Below, one piece after another: positions 34,285-43,224 of a stretch of DNA of 64,000 nucleotides. Origin of the DNA: Mesorhizobium sp. (GTDB lineage Bacteria > Pseudomonadota > Alphaproteobacteria > Rhizobiales > Rhizobiaceae); NCBI GenBank assembly GCA_004020545.1, contig SAQE01000011.1, positions 1 through 64,000 on the forward strand. The letters are read 5' to 3'. The notes under the pieces are model-generated. The model was not told where the DNA came from. It worked only from the letters and a program-made list of their open reading frames with translations, and made no database searches. The position numbers and the translations under genes are program-made. How positions within the stretch are numbered: position 1 is the first letter of the stretch; every line of letters begins with the position of its first letter.

Positions 34285-34314
34285 CGATCGGGCACCAAGC
34301 CCGGCGCCCGATCG
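34285..34314 (+). terminator. hairpin after the metG operon
   Basis: Perfect 9-bp stem CGATCGGGC / GCCCGATCG with a 12-base loop, 27 bases after the stop codon, followed by TCTTC. The T-tract is poor, so termination strength is uncertain. Confidence 0.5.
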
Positions 34315-34448
34315 TCTTCAAGCATTCTTCGACAGTCAGCGACCGAGAATGTAGCAATTCCCAAGCCTACGCTGCGCCTGTCAGTTCCATAATCTATCTT
34401 ATGCGACTTTTTGGTGGAGCGGCGGCATATGCTTTATCGTCAGCCCCT

Positions 34449-35609
34449 TCAGCCTGCATCGCCCGGGATCGGGCTGGCGGATTGGAACGTGATCCCGTTC
34501 GGTCCCTTGCCGACGGCATAGGACTTCAGGACCGCCTGGTCCTTGACCGAGATCAGCGACACGGTGCCGTCGACGATGTTGGTCACGAAGACGAAAGCGC
34601 CGTCGTTGCTGACGGTGACGCCATGCGCTCCGGCGCCGGTGTGGATCGTCTTGACGACCTTGCCGCTCGCGACGTCGATGACGGAGACCGTGTCGTTCGG
34701 CTTGGCCTCGGTGCCCTGGTTGGCGACATAGACCAGGCGTCCGTCCGGCGCAGCGTACACCTGGATGGGCACCCTCCCGACGTCTATGCGCCCGACCACC
34801 TTGCGGGTAGCCGTATCGATCACCGCCACCTTGTTCTCGTCCCTGAGCGAGACATAGACACGGCTGCCATCCGGCGTGAAGCCGACCTGCACGGGAGCCT
34901 CGCCGACCTTGATCCGCGCAACTTCCTGGAGCTTGGCTGCGTCTATGGCTGATACGGTGCCGTCCTTGACATTGGCGACGTAGATGAACTTTCCGTCAGG
35001 GCCCATCCTGAGTCCGTGCGGGTAGTCGCCGGTGGGGACCGTCGCGATGGCTGCGCCGTTCTCGAGGTCGATCACGGAAACGATGTTGTGTTCGGAGTCC
35101 GTGACGAAGGCTCGTTTGCCATCGGGGTCAGCGATGACATGAGCCGGATGTGCGCCAGCGGGAATGGAGGCGATCGGCCCCGATGCCAGGTTGGCCGTGT
35201 CGAGAACGATGAGCTTGCCTCCGGCATCCATGTCCATTTCGCCCATGCCGCCCATCTTGCTGTGCTCAGAGCTCTGGTCGTTGCCATCGTGATCGTGCGC
35301 GGATTGCGGGACCCCCACCGCAAGCAGTCGGCCGGTGCCCAGGACGAACTGGACGTTGTGCGGCGCGATGGCGACCGCAAAAGAGTCGACCTTTCCGGTT
35401 GAGAGATCGATCCGGCTGATGGAGCCGCCCTGCTCGTCAGCCGTGTAGACGAAGCCTGAAGCGGGCTCTGCTCCCGCGGGCTTGACGAACAAAGCAACCG
35501 CGGCGACGGCCGCGGCTGCCATCAGGGCCAACAGCGTCATGCGTCGGGTGATGCCTGAGCGGTTTTCGACCGACAGGGCGACGGCACCGTATCTGCGTTT
35601 ATTTCTCAT
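34449..35609 (-). CDS. secreted YncE-like beta-propeller protein
   Basis: 386 residues from the ATG at 35609, with GAGGA upstream. N-terminal signal/anchor helix (MTLLALMAAAAVAAVALFV). The mature part is a seven-bladed propeller of YVTN-type repeats, for example KRAFVTDSEHNIVSVID, KFIYVANVKDGTVSAID and RVYVSLRDENKVAVID. A His/Met-rich loop (HDHDGNDQSSEHSKMGGMGE) could bind copper. It lies 21 bases downstream of the multicopper oxidase stop and is co-transcribed with it. Role: probably a periplasmic partner in copper handling; unproven. Confidence 0.82.
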   Translation of the reverse strand: MRNKRRYGAVALSVENRSGITRRMTLLALMAAAAVAAVALFVKPAGAEPASGFVYTADEQGGSISRIDLSTGKVDSFAVAIAPHNVQFVLGTGRLLAVGVPQSAHDHDGNDQSSEHSKMGGMGEMDMDAGGKLIVLDTANLASGPIASIPAGAHPAHVIADPDGKRAFVTDSEHNIVSVIDLENGAAIATVPTGDYPHGLRMGPDGKFIYVANVKDGTVSAIDAAKLQEVARIKVGEAPVQVGFTPDGSRVYVSLRDENKVAVIDTATRKVVGRIDVGRVPIQVYAAPDGRLVYVANQGTEAKPNDTVSVIDVASGKVVKTIHTGAGAHGVTVSNDGAFVFVTNIVDGTVSLISVKDQAVLKSYAVGKGPNGITFQSASPIPGDAG

Positions 35610-35629
35610 GATCTTGTCCTCGAAATCGG

Positions 35630-37090
35630 TCACGCGGAGTAGTCGACGACGGTCATCATGCCGGTCGCCATGTGATAGAGGTGGTGGCAGTGGAACGCCC
35701 ATGTCCCAGGGTTGGCGGCATCGAACGCCACCGTCACCTCGCGCATCGGCGGCACCCAGACGGTGTCGCGGACGGCTCCCGCGAAGCGGCGGCCGTCGAC
35801 GGCGACCACCTGGAAATGGTGGCCGTGCAGGTGCATGGGATGGCCCATCATGCTGGCGTTGCGCAGTGTCAGTTCGATGCGCTCCCCCTTCCGCACCGGG
35901 ATCGGCTGATGGTCGCCCCATGTCCTGCCGTTGAGCGTCCAGGAATAACCCTGCATCGTGCCGCCGATCTCGATGGGCTGGTTCCGGTCCGCAGGCGTCA
36001 CCGCCAAGGGCTTGGCGGCGACGAGACCGGACTCGAATGCAAGGTCGAGCGCGGTCGTGGCCTGTTCGCCAGCGGGCGCGATGCGCTTTACCGCGCCTCC
36101 CTTCGTTGCCAACACGAAGCCGGTGCGCTCGACACCGCCCTCGCGCAGTGCCAGGATCGGCCAGGCTCCCGCATCGTCCGGAATGCGCAGCCGGATGTCG
36201 ATGCGCTGGCCCATGGCGAGCGGGAAGCGGTGGCCGTGCACGGGAACGACAGGATTCCCGTCGACGGCGATTGCCTCGCCTTCGATCGATCCGGTGTCGA
36301 TCCAGAACGCCGTCGCGGTCGCTCCATTGATGAGGCGCAGCCGGACCGTGCCGTTCCGCTCGACTGCGAACACCTGCGGATCGTTCAGCGCGCGATCGTT
36401 CGCCAGGTAGGCGTCATACTCGATGTCGTTGACGTCCATGGGCATGGCCATGCCCTGCCCGCCCGACATGCCTTGCATATCCATGCCTGACATGTCCGAC
36501 ATGGAGTGGCCGGCCATGCCATTGGTTCCCGATGCGGGCGCTGATCCGGTCAGCCCGGCAAGCAACTCCTCGGGCGTCTTGAAGCTGAAATCGTGGAACA
36601 GCACCACCACGGGCTGCTCGTCCCTACCCTCATCGGCCGGATCCGTGACGATCAGTGGCGCGGCAAGGAGTTGCTGTTCCTGCAGCGTGTGGGCATGCAT
36701 CCAATGAGTGCCGGGTGCGGCGATGGGGAAGTTGTACTCATAGGCTTGGCCGGGCTTGAGCAACGGCTGCGGCAGGTCCGGCACGCCGTCCTGCCCGAAC
36801 GGCGGCGTAAGGCCATGCCAGTGGATCAAGGTTGGCGCGGCGAGCGCGTTTTCGAGCCGGACCTGGAAGCTGTCGGCTGCCGACATGGTAAGCCCATGCG
36901 TGCCGTCGGGCTGGATGAGACCGAAGACCTTGGCGGCACGGCCGGCAACGTCGATGACGCGTGTATCGGCCCGGATGATTGTGGACTTGGCCGCTCGCGC
37001 GGCATGAGCAGTGATCAGCGGTAGGACGACGCTCGCAGCGCCGGCAGCCGCCGTGGACGCCAGGAACTGGCGACGGGATATGGATTGCAT
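35630..37090 (-). CDS. Tat-exported multicopper oxidase (CueO/CopA-like)
   Basis: 486 residues. Twin-arginine signal SRRQFLASTAAAGAA. Three cupredoxin domains. Type 2/3 copper ligands: HWHG, HAH (WMHAHT), HPMHLHGHHF and the C-terminal HCHHLYHMATGM with the type 1 copper Cys-His and Met. A Met/His-rich loop after the second domain (HSMSDMSGMDMQGMSGGQGM) is typical of cuprous oxidases that detoxify Cu(I) in the periplasm. It lies between the small secreted protein gene and the propeller gene. Confidence 0.92.
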   Translation of the reverse strand: MQSISRRQFLASTAAAGAASVVLPLITAHAARAAKSTIIRADTRVIDVAGRAAKVFGLIQPDGTHGLTMSAADSFQVRLENALAAPTLIHWHGLTPPFGQDGVPDLPQPLLKPGQAYEYNFPIAAPGTHWMHAHTLQEQQLLAAPLIVTDPADEGRDEQPVVVLFHDFSFKTPEELLAGLTGSAPASGTNGMAGHSMSDMSGMDMQGMSGGQGMAMPMDVNDIEYDAYLANDRALNDPQVFAVERNGTVRLRLINGATATAFWIDTGSIEGEAIAVDGNPVVPVHGHRFPLAMGQRIDIRLRIPDDAGAWPILALREGGVERTGFVLATKGGAVKRIAPAGEQATTALDLAFESGLVAAKPLAVTPADRNQPIEIGGTMQGYSWTLNGRTWGDHQPIPVRKGERIELTLRNASMMGHPMHLHGHHFQVVAVDGRRFAGAVRDTVWVPPMREVTVAFDAANPGTWAFHCHHLYHMATGMMTVVDYSA

Positions 37091-37165
37091 TGTAAAGCTC
37101 TCATGTTTCGTGACTCGAGGCCGATTGACCGGCGGCGAAGCGCGCGGACGCGAGGGTTCGTGCGC

Positions 37166-37549
37166 TCAGGCGATCACGGTGAGCTTTGGAGGGCGCAGAC
37201 GAATCGGCACGTCTGCTGGAGAAGAAGCAAAGGGCGGTGCAGTCGCGACCGGCTGGGCGTGCGATGTCGCCACGAATGCTTGAGCGTCAACAGGAACACA
37301 AAGAGAACACCCCAAAGCGGAGGCAGAACACATTCCTTGATGGTAGGTGTGGCCAACGTCATTGCACGGAGCGTGACGGCCATCATGCCGGATCGCTGCG
37401 GAGTCATGATTATGCTGCGCTGCCCACTGGATGCCATGCGGAGCAGCGACCGCGTTGACGTGGCCGTGGAGGACCGTGGTCAACGCCATCAGCAGCGCAA
37501 GACAGATGGCCACCCCACGCAACACTTCGAAGTCGAACGAATGTCGCAT
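37166..37549 (-). CDS. small His/Cys-rich exported protein of the copper operon
   Basis: About 127 residues from the ATG at 37549; an earlier ATG at 37615 is possible. N-terminal hydrophobic segment (GVAICLALLMALTTVLHG), then a region rich in His and Cys (HNHDSAAIRHDGRHAPCND, HQGMCSASALGCSLCVPVDA). The layout resembles DUF2946/CopL-like copper-associated proteins. It is first in the minus-strand unit, 75 bases upstream of the oxidase. A copper-binding or sensing role is inference. Confidence 0.65.
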   Translation of the reverse strand: MRHSFDFEVLRGVAICLALLMALTTVLHGHVNAVAAPHGIQWAAQHNHDSAAIRHDGRHAPCNDVGHTYHQGMCSASALGCSLCVPVDAQAFVATSHAQPVATAPPFASSPADVPIRLRPPKLTVIA

Positions 37550-37615
37550 TGGGCCGCCCAGTTTTGATCGGATGATGCTCCGAACCAAATCCCTTCTTCC
37601 TGAATAGTGGGCCAT

Positions 37616-38046
37616 CCTGGAGCAATCATAACCTGCAGGAGCCAGCCGGAATTTGCGCTAAGTCAAAGAGACCGAGTCCGGCCGCGATGTGCCTTCGCCG
37701 CCTGTCGCCGCTGGATCACTTCAGATCCGATAGCTCAATATCAAGGAACCAGTGCCTGTCGGGCCGTCGCGCCGGGGCTGCTGGCGATTTCGGTGATGGC
37801 ATCGAACCGGTGAAGCAACTGGCCTGCCTCAAGCCGCTATCGCGCTGGGACTCATTTCAGGACCATCAAGAATGACCGCCTCGGCGCGCAGGATCCCATC
37901 CCACTTCGCCGCCATGTCACCTCCCGCAGTTCCACTCGCGAACGCTTTCGTCGAAGGACCACGTAATTCCGCCCGAGTCCGAAGATCGTTGCTTCCCGGA
38001 TGACAATCCGCGAGCCTGCATTTATGGGGCTCGATTCGAACTCGCC
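37616..38046. other. 431-base stretch without a confident gene
   Basis: It holds copy 1 of a diverged repeat (37774-37881). A minus-strand frame at 37852-38076 has no known features. The copper operon promoter should lie near 37560-37650; I see no clear CueR box. Confidence 0.5.
37774..37881. repeat. diverged 100-bp repeat, copy 1
   Basis: Matches 39797-39913 at many positions: GGCGATTTCGGTGATGGC, then a CGAACC...AAGCAACT..CCTGCC block, and CATCAAGAATGACCGC. Copy 2 ends at the agmatinase start codon, so this copy may be a duplicated upstream region or the remains of a mobile element. Confidence 0.6.
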
Positions 38047-38271
38047 GTGAACACGATACCGAAGGTTGTCACGCACAACTACGATCCGGAAGGCATCTTC
38101 CTGGCGAACCTATGCGATTTGCCTACGGCCGATGCCGAAAAAGTCCTGCAACGCATCCGTGATTCCGGCAAGCGGACCGTCAAGGCGAATTACCTTCAGA
38201 GAAGGTTCGACACTGAAGCTTGGTTGATTTGGGGGCCCGCTCTTCATTTCGGATCCGACCGGCCCGAATAG
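38047..38271 (+). CDS. small hypothetical protein, possibly truncated
   Basis: 74 residues from a GTG start with no clear ribosome binding site. The segment NYDPEGIFLANLCDLPTADA, then EKVLQRIRDSGKRTVKANYL and RRFDTEAWL, has the look of a conserved rhizobial protein. The tail after EAWL (IWGPALHFGSDRPE) does not, suggesting a disrupted C-terminus. Function unknown. Confidence 0.5.
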   Translation: MNTIPKVVTHNYDPEGIFLANLCDLPTADAEKVLQRIRDSGKRTVKANYLQRRFDTEAWLIWGPALHFGSDRPE

Positions 38272-38419
38272 AGTCTGGCCAGACCGTATCGTTCGGGTGC
38301 ATAGTCATTTCCAGGACTTCGCGGGCGGAATTGTCCGCAGCAATGATTATTGCCAGGTCCTGTCTCTTGTTCTGCATCCGTCCGCGATCCCGATGGGACC
38401 AGGCCACATGGAGGCGACC

Positions 38420-38857
38420 ATGCTGGTAAAGGAAGCGATGACGGGGAAAGTGCGTTGGTACTCCCCCGATACGCCGATACAGGAAGTCGCGCGCGTCATG
38501 CGCGATGAAGGTATCGGTTGCGTGCCGATCGGCGAAAATGATCGGCTCGTTGGCATGATCACGGATCGCGACATCACGTGCCGCGCCGTGGCCGCCAGCG
38601 AGAGCCTCGATAAGTTGACATGCCGCGCGGTGATGTCGCCCGGTATATTCTTCTGTTTCGAGGATCAGACCCTGGAACAGGCGCTTGGGCAAATGCAGGA
38701 GCGTCAGGTGCATCACCTTCCGGTTCTCAACCGGCAGAAACGGATGACAGGCCTCATCTCGTTGGGTGATGTCGCGCTGAAGGCCGAAAGTGCGATCCTC
38801 GCGCCGCTTGCCAAAATCGCCGCACGCGACGCTGAACGGCACTTGCGGGCCGCCTGA
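38420..38857 (+). CDS. CBS-domain protein
   Basis: 145 residues from the ATG at 38420, chosen because GGAGG sits a few bases upstream. Two CBS motifs: LVKEAMTGKVRWYSPDTPIQ with GCVPIGENDRLVGMITDRDI, and CRAVMSPGIFFCFEDQTLEQ with HHLPVLNRQKRMTGLISLGD. Such stand-alone pairs bind adenine nucleotides and act as energy or stress sensors. A helical C-terminus follows. Partner unknown; neighbours are a small hypothetical gene and the convergent phasin. Confidence 0.87.
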   Translation: MLVKEAMTGKVRWYSPDTPIQEVARVMRDEGIGCVPIGENDRLVGMITDRDITCRAVAASESLDKLTCRAVMSPGIFFCFEDQTLEQALGQMQERQVHHLPVLNRQKRMTGLISLGDVALKAESAILAPLAKIAARDAERHLRAA

Positions 38858-39021
38858 GGTTTTCAGGGGCGCTTTGCGACGAATGGGCTGGAGTGGCATG
38901 CGTGAACAGAACCTGGCATGCCGCCCCAAATATCTGCGATCGCATTGCAAAGCTTGGCGTTCGTACCCCTGTCCGCGCGCTATGACAGCTTGTTCCCTCG
39001 GACTCGGGTTAGCTTGAACAA

Positions 39022-39477
39022 TCAGGCGGCCTTGAGATTCTGCAGCACCTTCTCGAAGGCATCTTTGACCGGCTTGGAAACGTCGGTCGCCGCTTTGGTA
39101 GTGAGTTCCTGAAATTCCTTGGCTTGCTCGACACCCATTTCGACGCGCTTGCGCAGGAAGGTCGTCTGCAACTCAAAAACTTCCGGCAGCGACTTCGCAC
39201 GGACCAGAGCTTCGGCGTGCGAGAAATCAGCTTCGGCATTGGCGCGCAATGCGGCGATCATCTTCAGCGACAGTTCGTTGCCGACCGATTTCGCGGTTTC
39301 GGCGGTCGACTCAAGCGTCTTCCGGGCGTCTTCAGCGCCCGATTGGAATTTCGCAAGAGCTTCTTTCGACTGCTCCACGCCCTTTTCGGCGACTGCACGA
39401 AGTTGATCGGTGGCCTTGCCAGCGTCGACTGCCGGAAATTCGGCGGTTTCGGTGGGCTTGTCGGTGGTCTTGGACAT
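39022..39477 (-). CDS. phasin family protein
   Basis: 151 residues, nearly all helical. Phasin features: KGVEQSKEALAKFQSGAEDA, LKMIAALRANAEADFSHAEA, and LVRAKSLPEVFELQTTFLRK. Phasins coat polyhydroxyalkanoate granules in the cytoplasm. The strong ribosome binding site GGAGGATAGG precedes the ATG. Single gene; no PHA synthase nearby in the window. Confidence 0.87.
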   Translation of the reverse strand: MSKTTDKPTETAEFPAVDAGKATDQLRAVAEKGVEQSKEALAKFQSGAEDARKTLESTAETAKSVGNELSLKMIAALRANAEADFSHAEALVRAKSLPEVFELQTTFLRKRVEMGVEQAKEFQELTTKAATDVSKPVKDAFEKVLQNLKAA

Positions 39478-39903
39478 TTCCTATCCTCCGGTTGACGATG
39501 TGTCTCGCCCGCGCCCCAGAACAGCGAGAGCAGTATGTGGCAGTATTACCTGCAGTGCAACATTTTGTTGCAGCGCAATATATTTATATTTGAAACTGGG
39601 CTTTTCCTGCAGTCTTCAGAAGAAACAGGGCAGGAGGGGAGCCAATCAGCTGGCAACGCAGCGAAGGGATATGGCTAGGACGTCCGTGATGCGCCGTAGC
39701 ACCCCATTTCGCGTGGCAGAGTGCGGCTTTTGCAACAAGGTCGCAGGTCTGCTTCGCACCCTGCCCTGTTCGAACTTGGTTGCAACAATGCAAGCTTCGC
39801 CCCGGCTCGCTCGCGATTTCAGTGATGGCGTCGAACCGAACAAGCAACTAGCCTGCCCCAAGCTGCTCGTCGCGCCGGCATTGACAATCAAGGCCATCCA
39901 GAA
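39478..39903. other. 426-base stretch between phasin and agmatinase genes
   Basis: Carries the phasin upstream region (AT-rich near 39565-39600, with TTGTTGCAGCGCAATATATT) and copy 2 of the diverged repeat. Open frames here have no recognisable product. Confidence 0.5.
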
Positions 39904-39913
39904 ATGACCGCTT
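39797..39913. repeat. diverged 100-bp repeat, copy 2
   Basis: Counterpart of 37774-37881. It ends with CCATCCAGAAATGACCGC, which contains the start codon of the agmatinase-like gene. Confidence 0.6.
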
Positions 39914-40815
39914 CACCTTCCTTCCTCGGCTTTCCCGATCGCCTCGCAGAAGGCCGTACATCCCGCGCGGTGATCTTCGGAGCCGGTCACGGCAGCACCT
40001 ATCCCGGCAAGGACAGCAGCGGCTATGTCTTGGCCGCCGATGCAATCCGCGCCGCGAGCCAGGACGACGCTCCGCTGGTCGAACATTGGGATTTCGACCT
40101 CGGCGGGCCGCTATTCGACGGCAAGCCGGTCTGCTGCGTCGACGCCGGCAACGTCTTGACCATCATGCACGACAATGACGGCAACCGAGCCCGGATCGAC
40201 GCGAAGACACGCGAGGTCCTGGCAATGCCGGCCGTGCCGATCCTGCTCGGCGGCGACGATTCCGTGGTCATTCCCTTCCTCGCCGGCTTTACGGATCGCG
40301 GGCCAGTCTGGATCCTGCAGATCGACGCCCATATCGACTGGCGCGACGAGATCGATGGCGAACGCTACGGCTATTCGAGCCCGATGCGCCGGGCGAGCGA
40401 GATGCCGCATATCGCCGGCATCGTACAGGTCGGCCTGCGCAGCGTCGGCAGCGCACGCCTCGCAGAAATCGAGGCGGCGCGGCGCTACGGCAGCCGCTTC
40501 GTGACCGCCCGCGAGGTTCACGCCCAGGGCGTCGAAGCCGCTCTCAAGCATATTCCGGAAGGCGCGCGGGTCGTCGTCACCCTCGACTGCGATGGCCTCG
40601 ATCCCTCTATCATGCCGGGCGTGGCGGCGCGCACACCCGGCGGTCTCACCTACACGCAGGTGATCGAGCTGATCGCGGGCCTCGGCAAGCGGGCCAGTAT
40701 CGCCGGATTCGACCTCGTCGAGTTGTATCCTCCCGCCGACATTGACGGCCTCTCGGCGCTCACCGCAGCGAGGCTTATCGTCAATGCGATCGGTGTCATC
40801 GTCCGGCAGGGTTAG
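39904..40815 (+). CDS. agmatinase / arginase-family ureohydrolase
   Basis: 303 residues. Ureohydrolase metal-site motifs: ILLGGDDSV (family usually GGDHS), QIDAHIDWRD and TLDCDGLDPSIMPG. The aspartates and the His of DAHID are in place for a binuclear manganese site, but the first metal-binding histidine is replaced by Asp. Members of this family hydrolyse agmatine, guanidinobutyrate or similar compounds; the altered residue makes the exact substrate uncertain. Cytoplasmic. Single gene. Confidence 0.82.
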   Translation: MTASPSFLGFPDRLAEGRTSRAVIFGAGHGSTYPGKDSSGYVLAADAIRAASQDDAPLVEHWDFDLGGPLFDGKPVCCVDAGNVLTIMHDNDGNRARIDAKTREVLAMPAVPILLGGDDSVVIPFLAGFTDRGPVWILQIDAHIDWRDEIDGERYGYSSPMRRASEMPHIAGIVQVGLRSVGSARLAEIEAARRYGSRFVTAREVHAQGVEAALKHIPEGARVVVTLDCDGLDPSIMPGVAARTPGGLTYTQVIELIAGLGKRASIAGFDLVELYPPADIDGLSALTAARLIVNAIGVIVRQG

Positions 40816-40877
40816 ACCCGACTTCGGTCTCGAGACCATGCATGAGGCAACCGCCCTACCCCTATGGAAACGTTCCC

Positions 40878-41132
40878 TTATCGTTGCCAGAAGGGCAGCT
40901 TGGCGATCTCTTCGTCCACCTGATGTCTCGTCAAACCGATATCGTCGATCAGATGCGGATTGGTTTCCGAGATTCGTTTGAGATCCCAGCGAAAGTGCGT
41001 CTGCTCGCGCCAGTCCGCGACGATGCTTCGCAGGGTCGCCAGGCTGAAGCGCCGAGGCGACGTTTCCGACGGCCTTGTGACCGTTGCTCTGCACAGTGCC
41101 TGATGCGGCGCCGGGGTAAAAATATCGTTCAT
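40878..41132 (-). CDS. DUF1127 domain-containing protein
   Basis: 84 residues. The C-terminal DUF1127 motif reads RWDLKRISETNPHLIDDIGLTRHQVDEEI. Members are small arginine-rich proteins linked to RNA turnover, phosphate and stress responses in Alphaproteobacteria. AGGAGG is a strong ribosome binding site before the ATG. Lies divergent from the winged-helix/TPR gene. Confidence 0.82.
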   Translation of the reverse strand: MNDIFTPAPHQALCRATVTRPSETSPRRFSLATLRSIVADWREQTHFRWDLKRISETNPHLIDDIGLTRHQVDEEIAKLPFWQR

Positions 41133-41258
41133 GGCAACCTCCTGATGGTTGAGTGCCCGTAGGCGATCGACCTGAAAGAGGTTGAATTCTGCAGGAGGCG
41201 AACAGCGCCGTAATTAAGCCCTCCCAAATAGTTCCAAAAAGTTCCAAACGGACTATAG

Positions 41259-42776
41259 ATGCGCCGCATGCAGGGCTCGCGCTTCGCCTTCGGTCCATTC
41301 GTGCTTGATCCGGGTGCGGGAACGCTCCTTCGGAACGATGTCCCTGTTGCCGTTGGCAACCGCGGGATAAAGCTGCTTGCCGCGCTCGCTGGACGGCCCG
41401 GAGACATCCTGGGCAAGGCCGAGTTGATGGATGCTGCGTGGCCGGGCACGGCCGTCGAGGAAGGCAACCTCACCGTTCAGATCGCGCAGCTCAGGAAGCT
41501 GCTTGGTCCGGCCACCGATGGCGGTGAGTGGATCGCCACGGTTCCGCGCGTCGGCTACCGCTTCACGGGGGCGATCGAACAGCTTGGCGATGCGAAGCGG
41601 AAACCTTTGCCGCTGCCGGGCAAGCCGTCGATAGCCGTGCTGCCCTTCGTCAATTTCGGGAACGATCCCGAGCAGGACTCCTTCGCGGATGGGCTGACCG
41701 AAGACCTGATCACCGACCTGTCCAGGAACGCGGGCCTGTTCGTCATCGCGCGCAACTCGGTCTTCGCCTACAAGGGCAAGGCGATGGATGTGCGCGCGAT
41801 TGCTGAGGATCTCGGCGTGCGCTACCTGCTCGAAGGAAGCGCAAGGCGTGCCGCCGGCCGCGTGCGCATCAACGCGCAGCTGGTCGATGCGGTGAGCGGC
41901 GAACATCTGTGGGCGGAACGCTTCGATCGCAGCCTGGAAGATATCTTTGCCGTCCAGGACGAGGTGACGGCCAAGATCGTGGAGGCGCTGCTCGGGCGGC
42001 TGCGTGCACCGCCGCCGCGCAACCGGCCCAAGAACCTCCAGGCCTATGATCTGTGTGTGCGGGCGCGCAAGCTGATCGACGACTCGCCGCAGACGGCGCG
42101 GGAAGCGCATCTGATGCTGACGCGAGCGATCTCGCTCGATCCCGACTACGCCGAAGCCTATCGCTGGCTTGCCATGAACCACTGGATGGGATGGGTGCAT
42201 TGGGGCGAACCTATTGAGCCAAACCGCGGTCTTGGCCTGGAGCTGGCGCGCAAGGCCGTGGCGATCGATCCCAACGATGCCGGCTGCCACTGGGTGCTGG
42301 CCAACCTGCTTGCCTATGAGCGCCACTTCGACGAGGCGGATGCTGAATTCGCCAGGGCGATCGAGCTCGACCCGAACGATGCCGACACCTGGGCGACGAT
42401 ATCCGACATCGAGGTTCTGGCCGGGCAGATCGAGGAAGGCCTCGAGCACATCCGCAAGGCGTTCCGGCTGAACCCTTATCCGGCAAGCTGGTACTATCTG
42501 ACGCTCGGCCAAGCGCAATATGCGGCTGGCGAATACGAAGCCGCTGTCGAGACGCTGCGCAGGGACGAGACTTACAGGACCAGCTCGCGCCGTTTCCTGG
42601 CGGCAAGCCTTGCCCAGCTCGGCCGGCTCGACGAGGCGCGCGCGGAAGTCGAGATGTTCCTCGTCGCCAACCCGCATTTCACCACCAGCCACTGGGTCTG
42701 GACCGAGCCGTTCCGCGACGACGCTACGCTCAGGCATTTCGTCGACGGCTTTCGCAAGGCTGGTTTGCCGGAGTGA
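41259..42776 (+). CDS. winged-helix, TolB-like and TPR regulator
   Basis: 505 residues in three parts. An OmpR/PhoB-type winged helix (about 1-100; RFAFGPFVLDPGAGTLLRND, then WPGTAVEEGNLTVQIAQLRK and VPRVGYRF). A FlgO/TolB-N-like domain (about 120-245; KPSIAVLPFVNFGNDPEQDS and RYLLEGSARRAAGRVRINAQL). Then TPR repeats (about 260-480). This resembles the regulators often fused to adenylate cyclases, but no cyclase domain is present. Likely a DNA-binding regulator sensing protein partners; no receiver domain. Start ATG at 41259. Confidence 0.82.
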   Translation: MRRMQGSRFAFGPFVLDPGAGTLLRNDVPVAVGNRGIKLLAALAGRPGDILGKAELMDAAWPGTAVEEGNLTVQIAQLRKLLGPATDGGEWIATVPRVGYRFTGAIEQLGDAKRKPLPLPGKPSIAVLPFVNFGNDPEQDSFADGLTEDLITDLSRNAGLFVIARNSVFAYKGKAMDVRAIAEDLGVRYLLEGSARRAAGRVRINAQLVDAVSGEHLWAERFDRSLEDIFAVQDEVTAKIVEALLGRLRAPPPRNRPKNLQAYDLCVRARKLIDDSPQTAREAHLMLTRAISLDPDYAEAYRWLAMNHWMGWVHWGEPIEPNRGLGLELARKAVAIDPNDAGCHWVLANLLAYERHFDEADAEFARAIELDPNDADTWATISDIEVLAGQIEEGLEHIRKAFRLNPYPASWYYLTLGQAQYAAGEYEAAVETLRRDETYRTSSRRFLAASLAQLGRLDEARAEVEMFLVANPHFTTSHWVWTEPFRDDATLRHFVDGFRKAGLPE

Positions 42777-42831
42777 CGGGTCGGCGTGGCCCTCCAAACG
42801 GCCAGTCTATCCGGAAGTTGGAGGTCGCTCT

Positions 42832-43224
42832 CTACTCCTCAAAACGGCCCGTTGCGTCGCGATCGCGCTCGTATCGTCTGTTGAGCGGAAACGGCGGCAA
42901 CCAGGACTCGCGGCGGACGGTCCACAGTTCGTAGGTTGGCCTCAGTTGGTCAGGGGCATCCAGCGATCCCAGGCTGACTTCGATCTCGTCCGCGGTGCGC
43001 TCGAAAACGGACGAGCCGCAGCGCGGACAGAAAAACCGCCCGGCATAGTCGCGCGTTTCGCCAGCGATCGTCACCGCATCTTGAGGGAAAATCGCGGAAG
43101 CGTGAAACAGCGACCCGTGATGCTTGCGGCAGTCGAGACAGTGACAGATGCCGACCCGGTATGGGCGCCCCGACGCCACGATCCGGACGTTGCCGCACAG
43201 GCAACCACCCGTGAACCGGTCCAT
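42832..43224 (-). CDS. GFA (glutathione-dependent formaldehyde-activating enzyme)-family protein
   Basis: 130 residues. The zinc-binding motifs are GGCLCGNVRI, CHCLDCRKHHGS and CPRCGSSVFE. Members bind zinc; only some activate formaldehyde with glutathione, so substrate and role are open. Single minus-strand gene. Confidence 0.85.
   Translation of the reverse strand: MDRFTGGCLCGNVRIVASGRPYRVGICHCLDCRKHHGSLFHASAIFPQDAVTIAGETRDYAGRFFCPRCGSSVFERTADEIEVSLGSLDAPDQLRPTYELWTVRRESWLPPFPLNRRYERDRDATGRFEE

Noticed and set aside
37550-37650. CueR-type copper operator upstream of the copper operon
   Set aside because: No palindrome of the expected ACCTTCC...GGAAGGT type is present.
41253-42797. Minus-strand frame of 514 codons opposite the winged-helix/TPR gene
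   Set aside because: The plus strand shows three recognisable domains; the reverse translation shows none.
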